The notes: a model not told the origin generated them from the sequence alone. Shown: positions 23,530 through 35,300, counted from the first letter of the stretch. The stretch is DNA of 64,000 bases from Asterochloris sp. CNOR1 (GCA_963969365.1 OZ017755.1:1488001-1552000); one strand, 5' to 3'. Numbers and translations are program-made.

Positions 23530-24067
23530 GCAGCTGCATGCCTGGCCAGGGCTGCATGTGTACTACCAGAAGACACAGCCCCAGCTGAACCCAGACAATG
23601 TGGGTCAGCATTGACCATCCTCACAAGTCACTGCATTTTGAGGGCTGTACATTGATTGCTGGAAGTGTCTGTGAAGGCCCCACCTGCTATGATGGGCAGG
23701 CCGCCTTGTGAGGCCTTCTTGTGAGCAAGACAAGCCTACTTTGTGAGAGTCCATGTGATCTTGCACACCAGATTGGACGTTGTCGCTGCGAAGTAGTCAC
23801 CTGCCCAACACTGCTTCTGATGCTGGATTCTGCAACATGGTACATAGCCAATAGCACGTATCTCGCTGTCCTTTCCTTTCCCTTCCTCTTATTTGCTTAC
23901 TGCTGTGTTTTGTATGTGGCTTGTAACAGAACACTCAAAGTGTTTCAATTTGACATGACAGGGCGATCCTGATAACAGGAGAAGGAGCGCATAACTGTGG
24001 CCTGGAGGGCAAGCTAATTTGCAGACATTCCGGGCTGACACTAATCACAGTAATTGCCTGAAGCAGA
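23530..24067. other. Convergent intergenic region (3' UTRs)
   Basis: Between the kinase stop (plus) and the CPBP stop (minus). It contains 3' UTR sequence, including the TGTAA at 23922. I see no other gene in it. Confidence 0.5.
23922..23926 (+). terminator. TGTAA polyadenylation signal of the kinase gene
   Basis: TGTAA lies 393 bp after the kinase stop codon, in AT-richer sequence, before the convergent CPBP gene. Position and composition fit a 3' UTR end. Confidence 0.5.
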
Positions 24068-25779
24068 TCAGCTCTTCCTGGCATTGCTGGAGGCCCTGCT
24101 GAGGAACCAGGAACCACCTGATGCAAGATTTGAGAGCCAGTGGGCTCCAACAGGCACCAGCAGATCGTGGGTGGCCACGAAAGCAGTGCCATATGCCAGT
24201 CCAACGGCGGCCGCCCAGACTGCAAACTGCCAGTTACGCTTGGCATCCTGATGCAGAGACCCAAAGATGGCAGCGCTGATGACCACTCCCCGCCTGCATG
24301 GCAGCACTGAGTCTGCAGCGTGGACTCTGCATAGGCTTTCAGATTCGCATCTTGCACACATGCTTGTAAATTGCAACCTGTGGGCACTCGATCACCATTG
24401 TATGCCAAGGAGCAGTTAAGAGGCTCTGCCATCATGCCAGCATGCAAGCCAGGTGGTCTGGGGCAGGCAAGGAAGTTGTTCAGCATTGTCACGGGCCATG
24501 CAAATCATCTGTGATCTGGGTAAGAGAACCAGGTGCTGACACTTCAAAATGAGTGGTCTCCTCACCAATCTGGCAGAAGTGCTGGTATGAGCCCCCCACG
24601 GAAGAGGAGCTCCTCTGATACAGCAGGCAGGCCAGCAACCCAGACCAGGTCCAAGGGCTGCAGCTGCATGAGGATCTGCACAACAGAGCACAACTCCTTC
24701 GATACTGGTTTGTAACAGCTGGCTGCGCTGCGGCATGACTGACCACTGCTGCGCTAGACCACGATTGAAGCACCAAAAGGCAGCCAAGGGCAGATGGGCA
24801 GGAATGATCCTGCTTGAGCCACAGCAATGTTTCAGGGTATCCTAAGCTCTGGGCCCACAGCAGACAGCACATCTGGCGCAGAGTCGCAAGACAGTGTGTG
24901 TGGGCAACGACGGTTACACAAAATTCATTCTGCTAAAGGAAAACCCCTGCAAACTGCCCCTGCCCCCCGCCCCCCCCCCTTCCCCAAAGTGCAAGGTCAA
25001 GCTGGGGATAAGCAGGAATCTGGAACGCCGGCAGGAGGTGTTGCAGACAACTGCCAGCCCTGCTAGGTCACAGAGACAGATCAGCCATCATCAGCAACAA
25101 TGGCTTGCCTGGTCATTTGCGGCTTGGCAGGCCTCCTGGAAAGGTCGCCAGGCCCTCTGGAGCGTAAAGCGAGCCACAGTGACTCCAGCAGAGACTGCCA
25201 GCACGACGCCAGCATGCTCCCTGAAGAGCTGGGGCTGCACTGCAGACAGGAAGGGTTCCCATGCATGCTGCCTGCAATGCACAGGAGCCGGTAGATGCCA
25301 GGCTGGATGTGCGGTCTGCTCTGCAGCCGCAGTTGCATAGAAGCATGGGCAGCCTGAGCTGCTGGCGGCCTGCACAACCTCTCTGACTCACATTTTAGCA
25401 GCGCTGCCACGGCTTCCGGGTCAGTGTGAGCCACTGAGGGGGCCAGTGTGGCTGCATACTGCCTCACACCCAGGCCAAGCGCAGCTATACCGCCACAGGT
25501 CACTGCACAGGACCGCCATACTTGGCCTCTGCTTGGGAAGCTATCCTCAGAGGGATGGCTGCAATGATCATGAAGCACATCCTGCTCGAGCTGCTCAGCA
25601 GGCCTCAATGCTGGTCCGGCCAAGGTACTGACAACACTCTGGCTTTCTGTTGAGCTTGCAGCATCCTGCTGTGGGGCAGGAGCTCGTTTGCGTTTTTTGC
25701 TCGCTCCCTTGCCCTGGGCTTGGCACACGATGCGGCAAGTCCTCACAGGTGCTCTGTGGGGAGGTCCATAGCAATTCAT
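24068..25779 (-). CDS. CPBP-family (CAAX-type) intramembrane protease, probably organelle-targeted
   Basis: Four exons: 25379-25779, 25109-25271, 24566-24675 and 24068-24293; phases close to 299 residues. The family motifs are all present: SEELLFRGGLIPALLPDW (motif 1, catalytic Glu pair and Arg), FGSLHQDAKRNWQFAVW (motif 2, His), and VGAHWLSNLASG (motif 4, His/Asn). Hydrophobic segments surround them. CPBP proteins are glutamate intramembrane proteases; plant members sit in plastid or other membranes and include Rce1-like prenyl-protein proteases. The N-terminal about 130 residues are basic and Ser/Ala/Gln-rich (KGASKKRKRAPAPQQ), compatible with a transit peptide, but this is not proven. The second intron starts with GC (GCAAGC). 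The first donor (GTTGTG) was selected because it alone gives the right phase, so residues near that junction are less sure. It is head-to-head with the mS23-like gene. Confidence 0.82.
24959..24982. repeat. Poly-C run in a CPBP gene intron
   Basis: A C-rich homopolymer-like run lies inside the intron between 24675 and 25109 of the CPBP protease gene on minus. It is a low-complexity tract with no other evident role. Confidence 0.7.
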
Positions 25780-25864
25780 TGGAAGAGCTTAGTGTTGGGA
25801 CTATAATGGTCAATATATGGCTGGTCAAAGCTTAAGCCGATGCCTCTCAGCAAGATATTGCAGC
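25780..25864. promoter_or_regulatory. 85-bp bidirectional promoter/5' UTR between divergent start codons
   Basis: Only 85 bp separate the ATG of the CPBP protease gene (minus, 25779) from the ATG of the mS23-like gene (plus, 25865). Both 5' UTRs and any core promoter must overlap here or extend into the opposite gene. The stretch is AT-rich with TATAAT- and ATATAT-like words (25821-25838). One upstream out-of-frame ATG (25850) precedes the plus-strand start, and a 'ttgcag' sits just before it, so a 5' UTR intron is possible. Confidence 0.5.
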
Positions 25865-28854
25865 ATGGGGGTTGCCAAGAATGTCAAGCACCTTAACTGG
25901 GCCCGCATTGTCACGGGTGCCAAGATGGACGCCTTGGAGGCAGGCCAGGAGATCCCTGCCTGGGCAGAGGCTGTCTCCCAGTAAGCTTCGCCTCTGTCAA
26001 TGCAGATGCACTGCGCATGACAGCAGATGCCCGTCATGAGTGGCAGCCGCACTCATCTCTGCACTGCTGCTGCGCCTTGTAGAGTGGCACCTCAGGAGGT
26101 GCGCACCGGCAGGCGGCGTCCCAGGATTGAGTTTGAGGAAGATTTCCTCATGCAGTCATACCATGATCGCCATCCTGAGGTGGGGCCGGCTGCTCAGTGG
26201 CTGCCATGGAGGCATCCTGTTGGCAGCTGGGACAGCCATTGGCACACCATGCTAAGCAGGATTGAGGCACCAGAGCAGCAGGCATCCCCCATGTCTTGCT
26301 TGTGCGTGTACGGCCTCATGACCACTCACCTGCTGTGGGCTGGGCCATGACGTTGCTACAGGATGTGTCCAGACATGGCAAGGCTTCTGGAAGCAGTGGC
26401 CGCAGGCACAGAGTGCTGCATCATGCAGTCTGCAGTGTACCCATCCCTGTCGATTGAAGGCGAGCAGCCAAAGCTGCCCCCACTGCACCCTGCAGCCAGT
26501 CCTCCTGCCCAGCACATCATCACCTCTAAACCTTCAACCTGGCTGATGCACGGCAGCCAGTCTCGTCAATGCCATGTCCAACAGCCAGGCTGTTCCCACT
26601 GTGCAGCATGTCCTCCACCCCATCACCATCAACAGCTTTGAGCCAGCGCCCATACGCGCCTTTGCCCGCCGTCAGTTAGAGCTCATGCGCAAGCATGGCC
26701 TCTCCAAGCGGGAGGCTCGCGAGCAGCTGGAGCAGGAGTCTCAGCGGTGAGCCAAGGGATGCACTGCTGCTCATGGGAGCAGCCCTGTGCAGTGTACAGG
26801 CAGAGCTACTGAAGCGAGAGGTACGCGAGCTGCTGAAGCAGGACTCTCAGCAGTGAGCTGAGGGTTGCGCTTCTTCTCGATGGGATAGCCCAGTGTGATG
26901 CGCAGGACAGATCGTATCCATGCCAGAGGATGGGAGCGGCTGACCAAGATGCAACAGCAAGAGGAGGGCCTGACATAGAAGGTTCACGAGAGAGGCAGCG
27001 ATGTGCTCGCATTAGCATGCTGCTAGCACTGTCCTTCCTTGTTTCCCACCCTTACTCAAGGGGCGTTTACACCCTCTGTGACGGGCAGGGTTACCACAGG
27101 CCTGCAGGCCCTCAGCTCCTGCCGTTTATGTGCATGGGGCATGTGCTTCCGCACTACAGATAGCACTATCACTACCCTTGCTGCACTGGACAGCACCAGC
27201 GGCTCCTGGATACTGGTTACGCCTGCAGCATCCCCCTACAGGCTGACTGATGGGTGGCTGTACATCCATGCAATGCAGGAAGCAGCGCCTGGCGCTCTTG
27301 GATGCCAGCCCCTGCAACTGAGGGTGCTCACGCCTCAATCTGCTCCAACAGGGGGTGCAGCACGTGGTGTGCTGCGACAGACTGAGTAGTACTCCTTGAT
27401 GCAGGGGCAGCGCCAACAGCTCCTGGACGCAGCTGTGCAGCAGCACAAGGAACACATACGATCCTGGTTGGTGGCTCAACATGTTGCAGGCTGCTGCGCC
27501 ACTCTGCAATTCTGCGGCTGCCACCTCCACTTGCTGCACATGCCTGCATGGACAGTGGTCACAGCTCCTGGATGGCGGCGCTGCGGTACCAGGCATGCTA
27601 CCAATCACATAGATCGATGCAGGGCTGGCCACTGCATAGCAAACAGTGGACAAAGTGGCTCGGCATGCAGCAGGGCCCAGCTTCACAAAGCGGCGCCCCC
27701 TGCTGCAGGGACAGTGGCTGGAGCTCCTGGATCACGGCTGTGCAGCAGCGTGAGGAGGAAGTGCTGCTGAGAGCCCTGGCTCGGCACCGCCTGGAGCACG
27801 GGCTGCCTCCCAGCTTCCTGGCTGGCGGCGATGAGGCTGAGGAGGCAGAGCCAGGGGTGGGCCAGGCCTGGCAGGGGCGCCAGGGGGGGCCTCGGCGGGG
27901 GCAGGAACCCTCAGGGTCTGGCGAGGAGCAGCAGCAGCAGCCGAGGTGGAAGCGGGACCCCCGGGGCCCAGGCAAGATGGCACAGAGCAGGCAGGGTGGC
28001 CAGCAGGGGCCCAAGCAGCAGCAGCAGCAACAGGGGCAGCAGTCCAGGGGCGGACGTGCAGGTGAGGCGCGCAACCTGCAGAGCTCACCCAGGCCAGTTC
28101 TGCACTCACACCTTGCATTGGTGTCTGGCAAGGTGGCTCATAGCCAGCCAGGGTAGAATCAGCAGCAGAGGCAGCAATTAGAGGCCGGGCGGGGTGGTGA
28201 GGGCAGGTCACTTGCAGGGGCTGCAGCTGGCATGACCCAGGCAACATCCCAGCATGTCCATGTTGTGGCAGCCTGGTCAGGGGCGGCCACGTGCAGGAGG
28301 TGCTGGGCCAGCCTTGGCCTGCACAAGGCTGCTCGGTGCACAGCATTGGAGGTGGGGCCAGGCCACAAAGGTGCCAGGGCTTGATGCATGTGCGACGGAC
28401 TCATCATCCCTGCAAGTAAGAAGCAGCCCTGGCATGCTGACAAGGCAGCTGGACAGCAGTGCTGATGCTCTGGCTACAGTGGCAGAAGAGGGAATGGGTC
28501 ACAGACACAGCTGGCTGCTGTTCCAAGAGGTACTGATGACATCTAGGGAGCTCTGCTCTTGCCCAGTGACATCGCCCCTGCTCTGCAGGTGCCAACAGAC
28601 AGACGTCTGGGGATGTGAGGAGTCTGAATCCCTCCAAGTGGCTGGATGAAGAGCTTCAGGACGAGCGTGAGGCTGAAGGCCTCAAGCAGCGCAATCAGCA
28701 GCAGCGTGCTGCCGGCACTGCCCCAGTTTCCCCTGCCCAGAGGCTGCTGCAGTGGCAGGCTGAGCAGGCTGCTCAGCACCGCAGGCAGGCAGGCAGCAGC
28801 GGGCAGGGTGGCGGCGCTACCAGCGGAGCAGACAGGCGTGACATCCCACAGTGA
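25865..28854 (+). CDS. mS23-like mitochondrial small-subunit ribosomal protein
   Basis: Five exons: 25865-25980, 26083-26179, 26607-26746, 27724-28061 and 28589-28854; phases close to 318 residues. The N-terminal part (MGVAKNVKHLNWARIVTGAK) and the core (RPRIEFEEDFLMQSYHDRHP, then SFEPAPIRAFARRQLELMRK, HGLSKREAREQLEQE) follow the pattern of mS23 (MRPS23) proteins. That pattern is a short basic start, an E-x-x-F-x-x-Y/H-P segment, and a PxPxRxFaxRQlelm helix. The protein would be part of the mitoribosome small subunit. The C-terminal half from about residue 118 is a long basic, Gln/Gly-rich extension (with a run of six Gln near 28016) not present in typical short mS23 proteins. Assignment to mS23 is by motif memory and moderately sure. 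The third intron contains one decayed donor copy and three decayed acceptor copies. Confidence 0.65.
28013..28031 (+). repeat. CAG trinucleotide run coding polyglutamine
   Basis: A short run of CAG codons (with one CAA) in the mS23-like gene's C-terminal extension encodes six to seven glutamines. It sits in frame within the exon. Confidence 0.8.
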
Positions 28855-29092
28855 CCAGTCTAGAGTCTAGTACCAACAGCGCTGGTAGGCCAGTGGCTGC
28901 CTTTGGAGGCTGCCTGTCAGGGGCATTGAAGCAGATGCGCTTGACATACTATCGTGAACACAATGGCTTCTTGATGCCTGTGCGGCCCACATTGCCTACT
29001 AGTGTGGGTGACATTAGATGCTGACAGATGAAACCATCAGGCCCTATGTCTGATAGCTGAATGGCATTCATTGCGTCTGACATGCCAGCACC

Positions 29093-31263
29093 TCATGTAT
29101 TCTGACAAAGCAAGATGAAGACAGGATGGCTCATTTTCAGGGTGTCTGTATCAGTGCTGAACCCCCCAACCTTCTTAAACTCTGGCTTGAAGGTGTCAAC
29201 TGGGTTTGGCCTATCTGGATGCTGCTGTGTGTACGTATTGATTGCCGACCACGTGGAAAGGTAGCCCATCTGCAGGGTATGGACATGTTGGTCCAGCGAG
29301 AAGTCAGCAGCACCATCTCATGCTGGATGTTGTCTGGATTGCCCAAAAGTGCTGGCAGAAGTAGCCGCAAGGTGGCTACAATGCGCATAAGCACAACCAC
29401 CTGGAGGTGCCTTAGTGTGCTTATATGGCCCTCACCAAGACGAGTGCAGGGTGAGCACCATTTCATTGCTGTTGCTCAGGCCTGAAAGTCCTCACCAGAG
29501 AAGCAATTGATATCTCCTTTGTCATCTCAAGCTCCTTGTGGTCGCACCGATTGAAGAGGGAGGAGTCTGGCTCAAGGCCTGCACACAAGCGCTGCGAACT
29601 TGGGAGTATGCCAGCACACAATGGCAAGCAATGGCAAAGTGTTCAAAGCAAAGGTCAACTTGCAGCAGGACACATTAACATTGCCTGCCGCAATCAGGCT
29701 ACCCAAAGCAGAGTGCTGTTGTATATCCTGGCCAGCATGAGTGGTGCCATGGCCTTTGCACAGGCAGCAATCTGTGGCAGGACAGTTGCAGCCAAGCAAT
29801 GCCATGTCACGCATGCAGAGAAATGGCTTGAACACCTATGTAGTGGTTATCCAGATGTTGTCTGCGGTCACTCCAGTAACTCCTGGTTTCTCCCTGCAAC
29901 CAATGACCACATAGAGCTGCACGTGCATGAAGCTGTATAAAGTGCAAGACAGTGCTTTGCAAGCTGCAGTGAGCTGCAGCTGCCTGCAGATCATTCTGGT
30001 CACAGCCAGGCCAGGCTCGGCCCCCTCAGCCTGGAGCACTTGCCTGGTACCAGTCATGCATCAGCTCTGTGCATGCTTTGTGGTCTGGGAAGGTGGGGAT
30101 ATCGTATCCCCATGCAGCAACCGCGCCAGCGGGCTTGAGGATGCGGCGTGCCTCTGGCCAGAAGGAGGGGAAGTCGAACCTGCATCGCAGCATGCAAGCT
30201 TGGTGCATGGCAACTAAGCTAAGTAGACCTCGAAATTACGGCAGCACAGCTTTTTGGCCATGAATGCAGGAGGGTATGCATATCTGCACCGCACTGGTCA
30301 CTGCACATTGCAGCTGTGTGCACACCTGAGGGGGCACAGGGCTCAATACATGTAGCACACTGGCGGAACCAGCCCTGCACGCCACCTGCATGGTACTGGC
30401 CATGTGCTGCAGCCAAGCAGTGCATCTGGCACATACAGGGCACCCTGTGCATTGGCATGCATACTGCTCTTGGTGCAGGCCTGGGCGCGCAGTGACAAGA
30501 GGTATGCTGTGGGCAGGCTGGCAGCCCCAATCTTCATGACATTAATGGCAAGATCTGTGCGTCTTATACTCAGCACTACGACGGGCCTGCACCAGTGCTT
30601 GCATCTGCCCAGGCGTTTGCCCAGGGCCCAAGCACAGCCTGGTGCTCACCAGTGCAGCCCCTGGCCCACTGTGATGAGATCCACACTCTGGTCTGACAGG
30701 CCAGTGCTCTCTGCGCTCCCCACACGGAAGTCCACATTGCTGATCTCAGGGGCGTGGCTCAGCTGCTCCTCACTGGGGTCGGTGGCAATCACTCGCTTGA
30801 AGCGTTTGGCAAGCATTGCTGCCGCCTGGCCTGAGCCTGCAGTCCGTGCCAGGGGTCAGCCCGAGCAGGGGCGATGAAAAGCAATTTCTAGAAGGAGCAG
30901 CAGCTGGACATGCGTCAGGGTGCAGCATGCTCAGCTGGGCACTTTTACCAAGCTGCAGCGCAGAAATACTGCAGATCCACTGGTCTGTGCATGCACATCA
31001 GTCAACCCCATCTTTGCTCATATTGAAGAATGTCATGTGATGCCACCTGCTGCCAGATCCAGCGCCAGATCATGCTGCTTCAAAGATGCCCACTCAAGAA
31101 TTGTGTCATAGACTTGCTCTGGATAGTCTGGCCTGTGAGCTGACGCACAGCAGAGTGAGCTCTGCAGCTGATTCAGCAACTTTTGTACAGCATGCTGTCA
31201 CCTAAATTTCACATAGCTCCCTTCCCCTCCTGTCTTGCTGAAAAGATGTTTGAATTGAGACAT
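29093..31263 (-). CDS. Class I SAM-dependent methyltransferase (type 11, TMT/embryo-abundant-like)
   Basis: Seven exons: 31202-31263, 31047-31132, 30650-30836, 30044-30179, 29836-29893, 29496-29578 and 29093-29269; phases close to 262 residues. It starts MSQFKHLFSKTGGEGSYVKF and RPDYP follows. Motif I spans the second intron (LALDLAAGSGQAA), and ATDPSEEQLSHA is the acidic end of strand beta2. VGSAESTGLSDQSVDLITVGQGLHWFD is motif II/III. The C-terminal half (FWPEARRILKPAGAVAAWGY, ETRSYWSDRRQHLDNHYIGLEP, GYLSTWSAINTYTQQHP) is the arrangement of yeast trans-aconitate methyltransferase-like and plant 'embryo-abundant' methyltransferases. These are cytosolic enzymes methylating small carboxylic or toxic molecules; the true substrate here is unknown. 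The fourth intron has a GC donor (GCAAGT). Length and motif order match the family, so I see no truncation. Confidence 0.88.
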
Positions 31264-32294
31264 CAGGCTGCAATGCAATTCCTGCACCAATCACCCAAAG
31301 GCAAACTTGCCCTCCACATCCTATTCTGCTTTCCTTCTTGTATCTGGCAGCATGCTCACCTGCGATGCTGATTACATTGCTTACTCGAGGCATTTGGTTT
31401 GCAGAATGCAGAGAGTCCGCTACCCAGCCAGGACTACAGGCTGCATTGCAGGATTGTTGTGTTGCCAGGAGGCAGGTGGGCAGCCCATGAAGATGAGGCA
31501 GGCTTCCATTTGGATGGCAGTTCATCACTTGAAGATGGCAGCCTGAGGTGCCATCATCTTGATGGCCCTGCTGTCCCAAGTTGGAGGCGATCCAGGCAGT
31601 GCCAGTCACTGATCTGACCGCGAATATGACCAAAAAGGCAGGGAATATGCTTTGGGCCCGCCAAGGAAGCTGTGCAAGGCATGCTTGGCATCCTGACTGT
31701 GCCAGCCCCCCTACTTTTTGAGATTGACATATGGATGCCGCACTGTCTTCTCCACCAAAGGCAAGCCAATCTTTTGGAGTATTCTGCCAAGGATCTATGC
31801 ACTGCTACGACCACATGCAACCACCACCAGCTGGGTGCACTTTGTTAGGTTTGGCAGCCGTCCTGTCACTTCGATGAGGGTGTGTGAAGTGTCCGCCACA
31901 CATTGCAATCCTCATCTTTCTCAGTCTTTTTGGTTGCGATCAGGCTGCCACCTGCAGGTGGATGTTTTGCCTCATCAAAACTTTAGGCTGCTCATTGCCA
32001 GCTAAACATGTGACCCACTGACCCAATTGTGCATTGGCCTTGCTGTTAGGCAACCGCCAACAGCCTGTCGGTCCTGTCCAGCACTCACGTCTCTACGCTG
32101 ATGACTGCAAGACTGGTAAAGAGCTAGCAGCCAACTTAGCTTGACTGATCTGCACAAGCTGCCCTTCAATGCTTACTTGAGCGTTATGGGGTGGACGGCA
32201 GGAAAACAGCGCTTGGACTCAGACATAGGACAATGCACACTGGCTGAGCTGCTGAAGGTCAGACAGAACTGTTTGAACAGGATGGGCATGCTAC
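31264..32294. other. Intergenic region without recognised gene
   Basis: About 1 kb between the start of the methyltransferase gene and the poly(A) signal of IRE1, both minus strand. Short open frames on both strands look non-coding. No repeat or RNA gene is evident. It presumably contains the methyltransferase promoter. Confidence 0.45.
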
Positions 32295-32299
32295 TTACA
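32295..32299 (-). terminator. TGTAA polyadenylation signal of the IRE1 gene
   Basis: TTACA on the plus strand, 55 bp below the IRE1 stop codon at 32354-32356. Close spacing after the stop and correct strand make it a good candidate for the poly(A) signal. Confidence 0.45.
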
Positions 32300-32353
32300 T
32301 GCTATGAACGGCTGCTTGTATTGAGAATCAATGCTGGATAAGCAGCCTCTCAA

Positions 32354-35300
32354 TCATCTTAAAATAACTGGATGGTGAAACCGGCAGGAAGGGCCAAATT
32401 TGCATGCGTTGTGTTGCTGATAGAAGGCGCAGATGGGCTCGCCAGGCCTCAGTGGTAGTCTCTGTTGTTTAGACAGCTGCACTGCATATTGAGGGGGGTG
32501 GTCGAAGCAGCACTGCATGCCATATTTGCAGAAACCAGTGCGGGTGTAAAAGTCACACAAGGACTCGCCAGCTCTCTGGGGAAAGGTGAGAACCAAGGTC
32601 TCACTCTCACTCGTGTCAGATACATCTGATGGACATGCAACAGGGGGCAATCCCAACGGAGGGGTGTGAGGCAAGGGCTGGTGGTTATGCTGGACATGGG
32701 CGGCAACTGGGTCCTGCTGAGATGAGTGGACATGAGGGTGGCGAGTCTGGGGCGGATAGGCAATTTGCGGGGGTGGTGGTACACTGAAGGGCCGGCTGGG
32801 CCTCTGGTGCCTGGTGCCTGGCTGCACCTGCACTGTGCCACCAGCAGCAGGAAGGTCGAAGAGGTGACCAGCAGGGCGCGGTGCAGGGTGCTGGCTGGGC
32901 GGGCGTTGTGGGGACAGCGCGGCAGCTGCCGCCGCTGCTGCTGCCACGCCGGCCGCATTTGCCACGCAGCTGCCAGGGGTCTGCTGTACCTTTGCCTGCA
33001 GGGTTGCCAGGCCTGGGCTTGATGCCAGGGCCTGGTGTGGCTGCGGTGACACAGCCACCTCAACAGGTGCCTGCACGTCAGCAGGGCCAGGTGTTGTGAC
33101 ATGAGGCCTGGACCAGGCAGAGGCATTGGCAAACATATGTGCACCATGCAGAGCAAAGGCACTGGCAGAGACATGCGCTGCTTCATGAGGTGAGTCAGGT
33201 GACGACAAAAGGTCACCTTACTGAAGGTGAAGGCTGCCATGCTACAGGCTGGCAGGTACTGGCTCAGCTGTGGCTCCTCCTTACAGTGCTCCCCAGCAAA
33301 GGCAAATGTTGCCAGCAGGAGCCGTGGGAAGCGCTGCGCAAAGTAGCTGCAGGGGACACCTAACACGCATCAGATCTTCATCGCGCAGGACTGTCATGCA
33401 AACAGCCAACAATTTTGTTGGCGTTGCACTGGCTGGGCAGCAATCAAGACCGGAACCCCCCAATATGTTGTGTCAAAGCACCACACTACTACACCACCAG
33501 AGGCCCTCACACCTGCAAAAATCAAGCTCCGCGCCAGAAGGCCCCTGTGCCAGTGCAGTGTGAAGGGCGCTGCGGCACCCCAAAGAGAGCCTGAGCCTGG
33601 CAGCACACCAGAGGTGGGCAGCCTCTGAGTCGGGCCCCCACAGGTTCCCTCTGGGTGACCGACAACCCCCGCACCTGACAAAGCCCTCTGGAAGGGGCCC
33701 CAGCTGCTGCTGCAGCTCCGCAGGCAGCTCCCGGAAGTGATTGTGCTTGTTGCGAATGACGCGCAACAGGTCTCTCAGAGATGCGACATTGTATCTCCGG
33801 TATCTGCCGAGGTTTGCCAGGAAGTCTGGGCTGAGTCCAGCTGCCCAGTTGCCACCTGTGGCCTGAGGAGCCTGTGCCTCCAGATTACTCAAAAGAGTGC
33901 GGTCCATCTGCACCAGCGGCAGCAGAGAGCCAACTGGGACGCTGCTGGTATGAGCAGTATCAGATTTAGAGAAGGGCTGGCTTGCATGCAGTGCTCCCAC
34001 TACTTGTGAAGCCTGTTGCTTTGGCAGAAGCAGCTGAAATGCTTGCCATGCACTCTGCTGCAGGCTGCCCTGGCATTTGCTCGGCTGCAGGCAAGCTCAG
34101 GCTTCCCCTTGGAGGTCCTGTGACAGCAACACAAATTTGAGGGACACATCAGATGTGGCACACACCGTTACGGTGCAGACTTCTCACCTCCCGATCTTCT
34201 CCCTCTACGCGATCAGACAAAGCGATGAGGAAGCCCAGTCGCTGCTGAGCCCCCCACCAAAAGGGATGAGCCATGACCGCCTGAATGCTGGGCCGCTGCC
34301 GAGGGTCAGCAGCGAGCATTGCTGCAACCATGTGCTCTGCCTCAGGCAAGTGAGCCAGGCGCCTCAGATTGGGACGAGCCTGCAGACGAACACTGCTGAT
34401 GTGAGCTTGTAGAGGCCAGAGCAGATGTTGCACACTCACAGGGCACCTGCAGAGCCCGCTGGGGGGCCGAGACTGGGGCAAGCTTGGAGGAGGGGGGGCA
34501 CTGCCGGCGCGGGGTCGCAGAGACCCGCAGGGAAGCTGTGGGTCACCCCAAACAGGCCACCGCACCTTTCCCACAGACAGCATGCTTGGCTCCATGCACT
34601 GTTGCAGCCAGAAAGCCAGGGTTCAAGGTCACCAGGCACCATGCACCACCTTTCATCATGCACTGGGTGGTTTGGAGCTGCGCAAGCAGGCACAGAAGAG
34701 CTGGGCAGGGCTCTGCTGGGCCGTCTCACAACCTGACACCTGCTGCAGGCAAGGCCCCACCTGCAGGATGTTGCTGTCGCGCTCGTAGCTCTCCCCAAAG
34801 GGATGGCCCCCGCCCGTGAGGCAGTAGAAGAGCACCAGCCCCAGGCTGAATATGTCGACAGCCCGCGTCTGGCGGGCATCCCCCCCGCTGCGTGCAACCA
34901 GCTGCTCAGGAGCCTGCCACCCGCTGCTGCCACCTGCACAGCAAGTGGATTGCTGCACAGCCAGCACCAGATAGGTGGGAGCTCCGCATAGACAATGCTG
35001 CATGCAGGCTGGCGCCTGCTCCCTAGAGGGCTGCAGGGCAAGAGCAGGGAGCTGTGGCCAGCTTCCAGTGATCGGCACACATCATCAGACAACATGCAGA
35101 GCTTGGGCGTGGTTCCTGCTCAGAGCCCTGCCACCCTCTGCTACTGCTCTCATACCCACTGCCATGTAGCAGAGCACAAGACTAAGTGCAGCCGACAGAT
35201 GCACAATCCTCGCCTGGGCCGGGGCTCTCAAAGGAGGTCTGCTCTGCAAACAGGCGCTTGCAGAGGCCCATGTCAGACAGTTTGGCCCGCTGCCCCTCTG

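Noticed and set aside
27598-28346. Long minus-strand frames opposite the mS23-like gene
   Set aside because: Poly-Cys/Pro runs mirror the CAG- and GGC-rich coding strand; no motif.
30404-30877. 157-codon plus-strand frame
   Set aside because: Lies over the methyltransferase motif I exon on the other strand, which has clear family motifs and phase-consistent splicing.
31202-31633. 143-codon minus-strand frame as the N-terminus of the methyltransferase
   Set aside because: A different frame in the same stretch gives MSQFKHLFSKTGGEGSYVKF joined in phase to RPDYP, matching the family start exactly.
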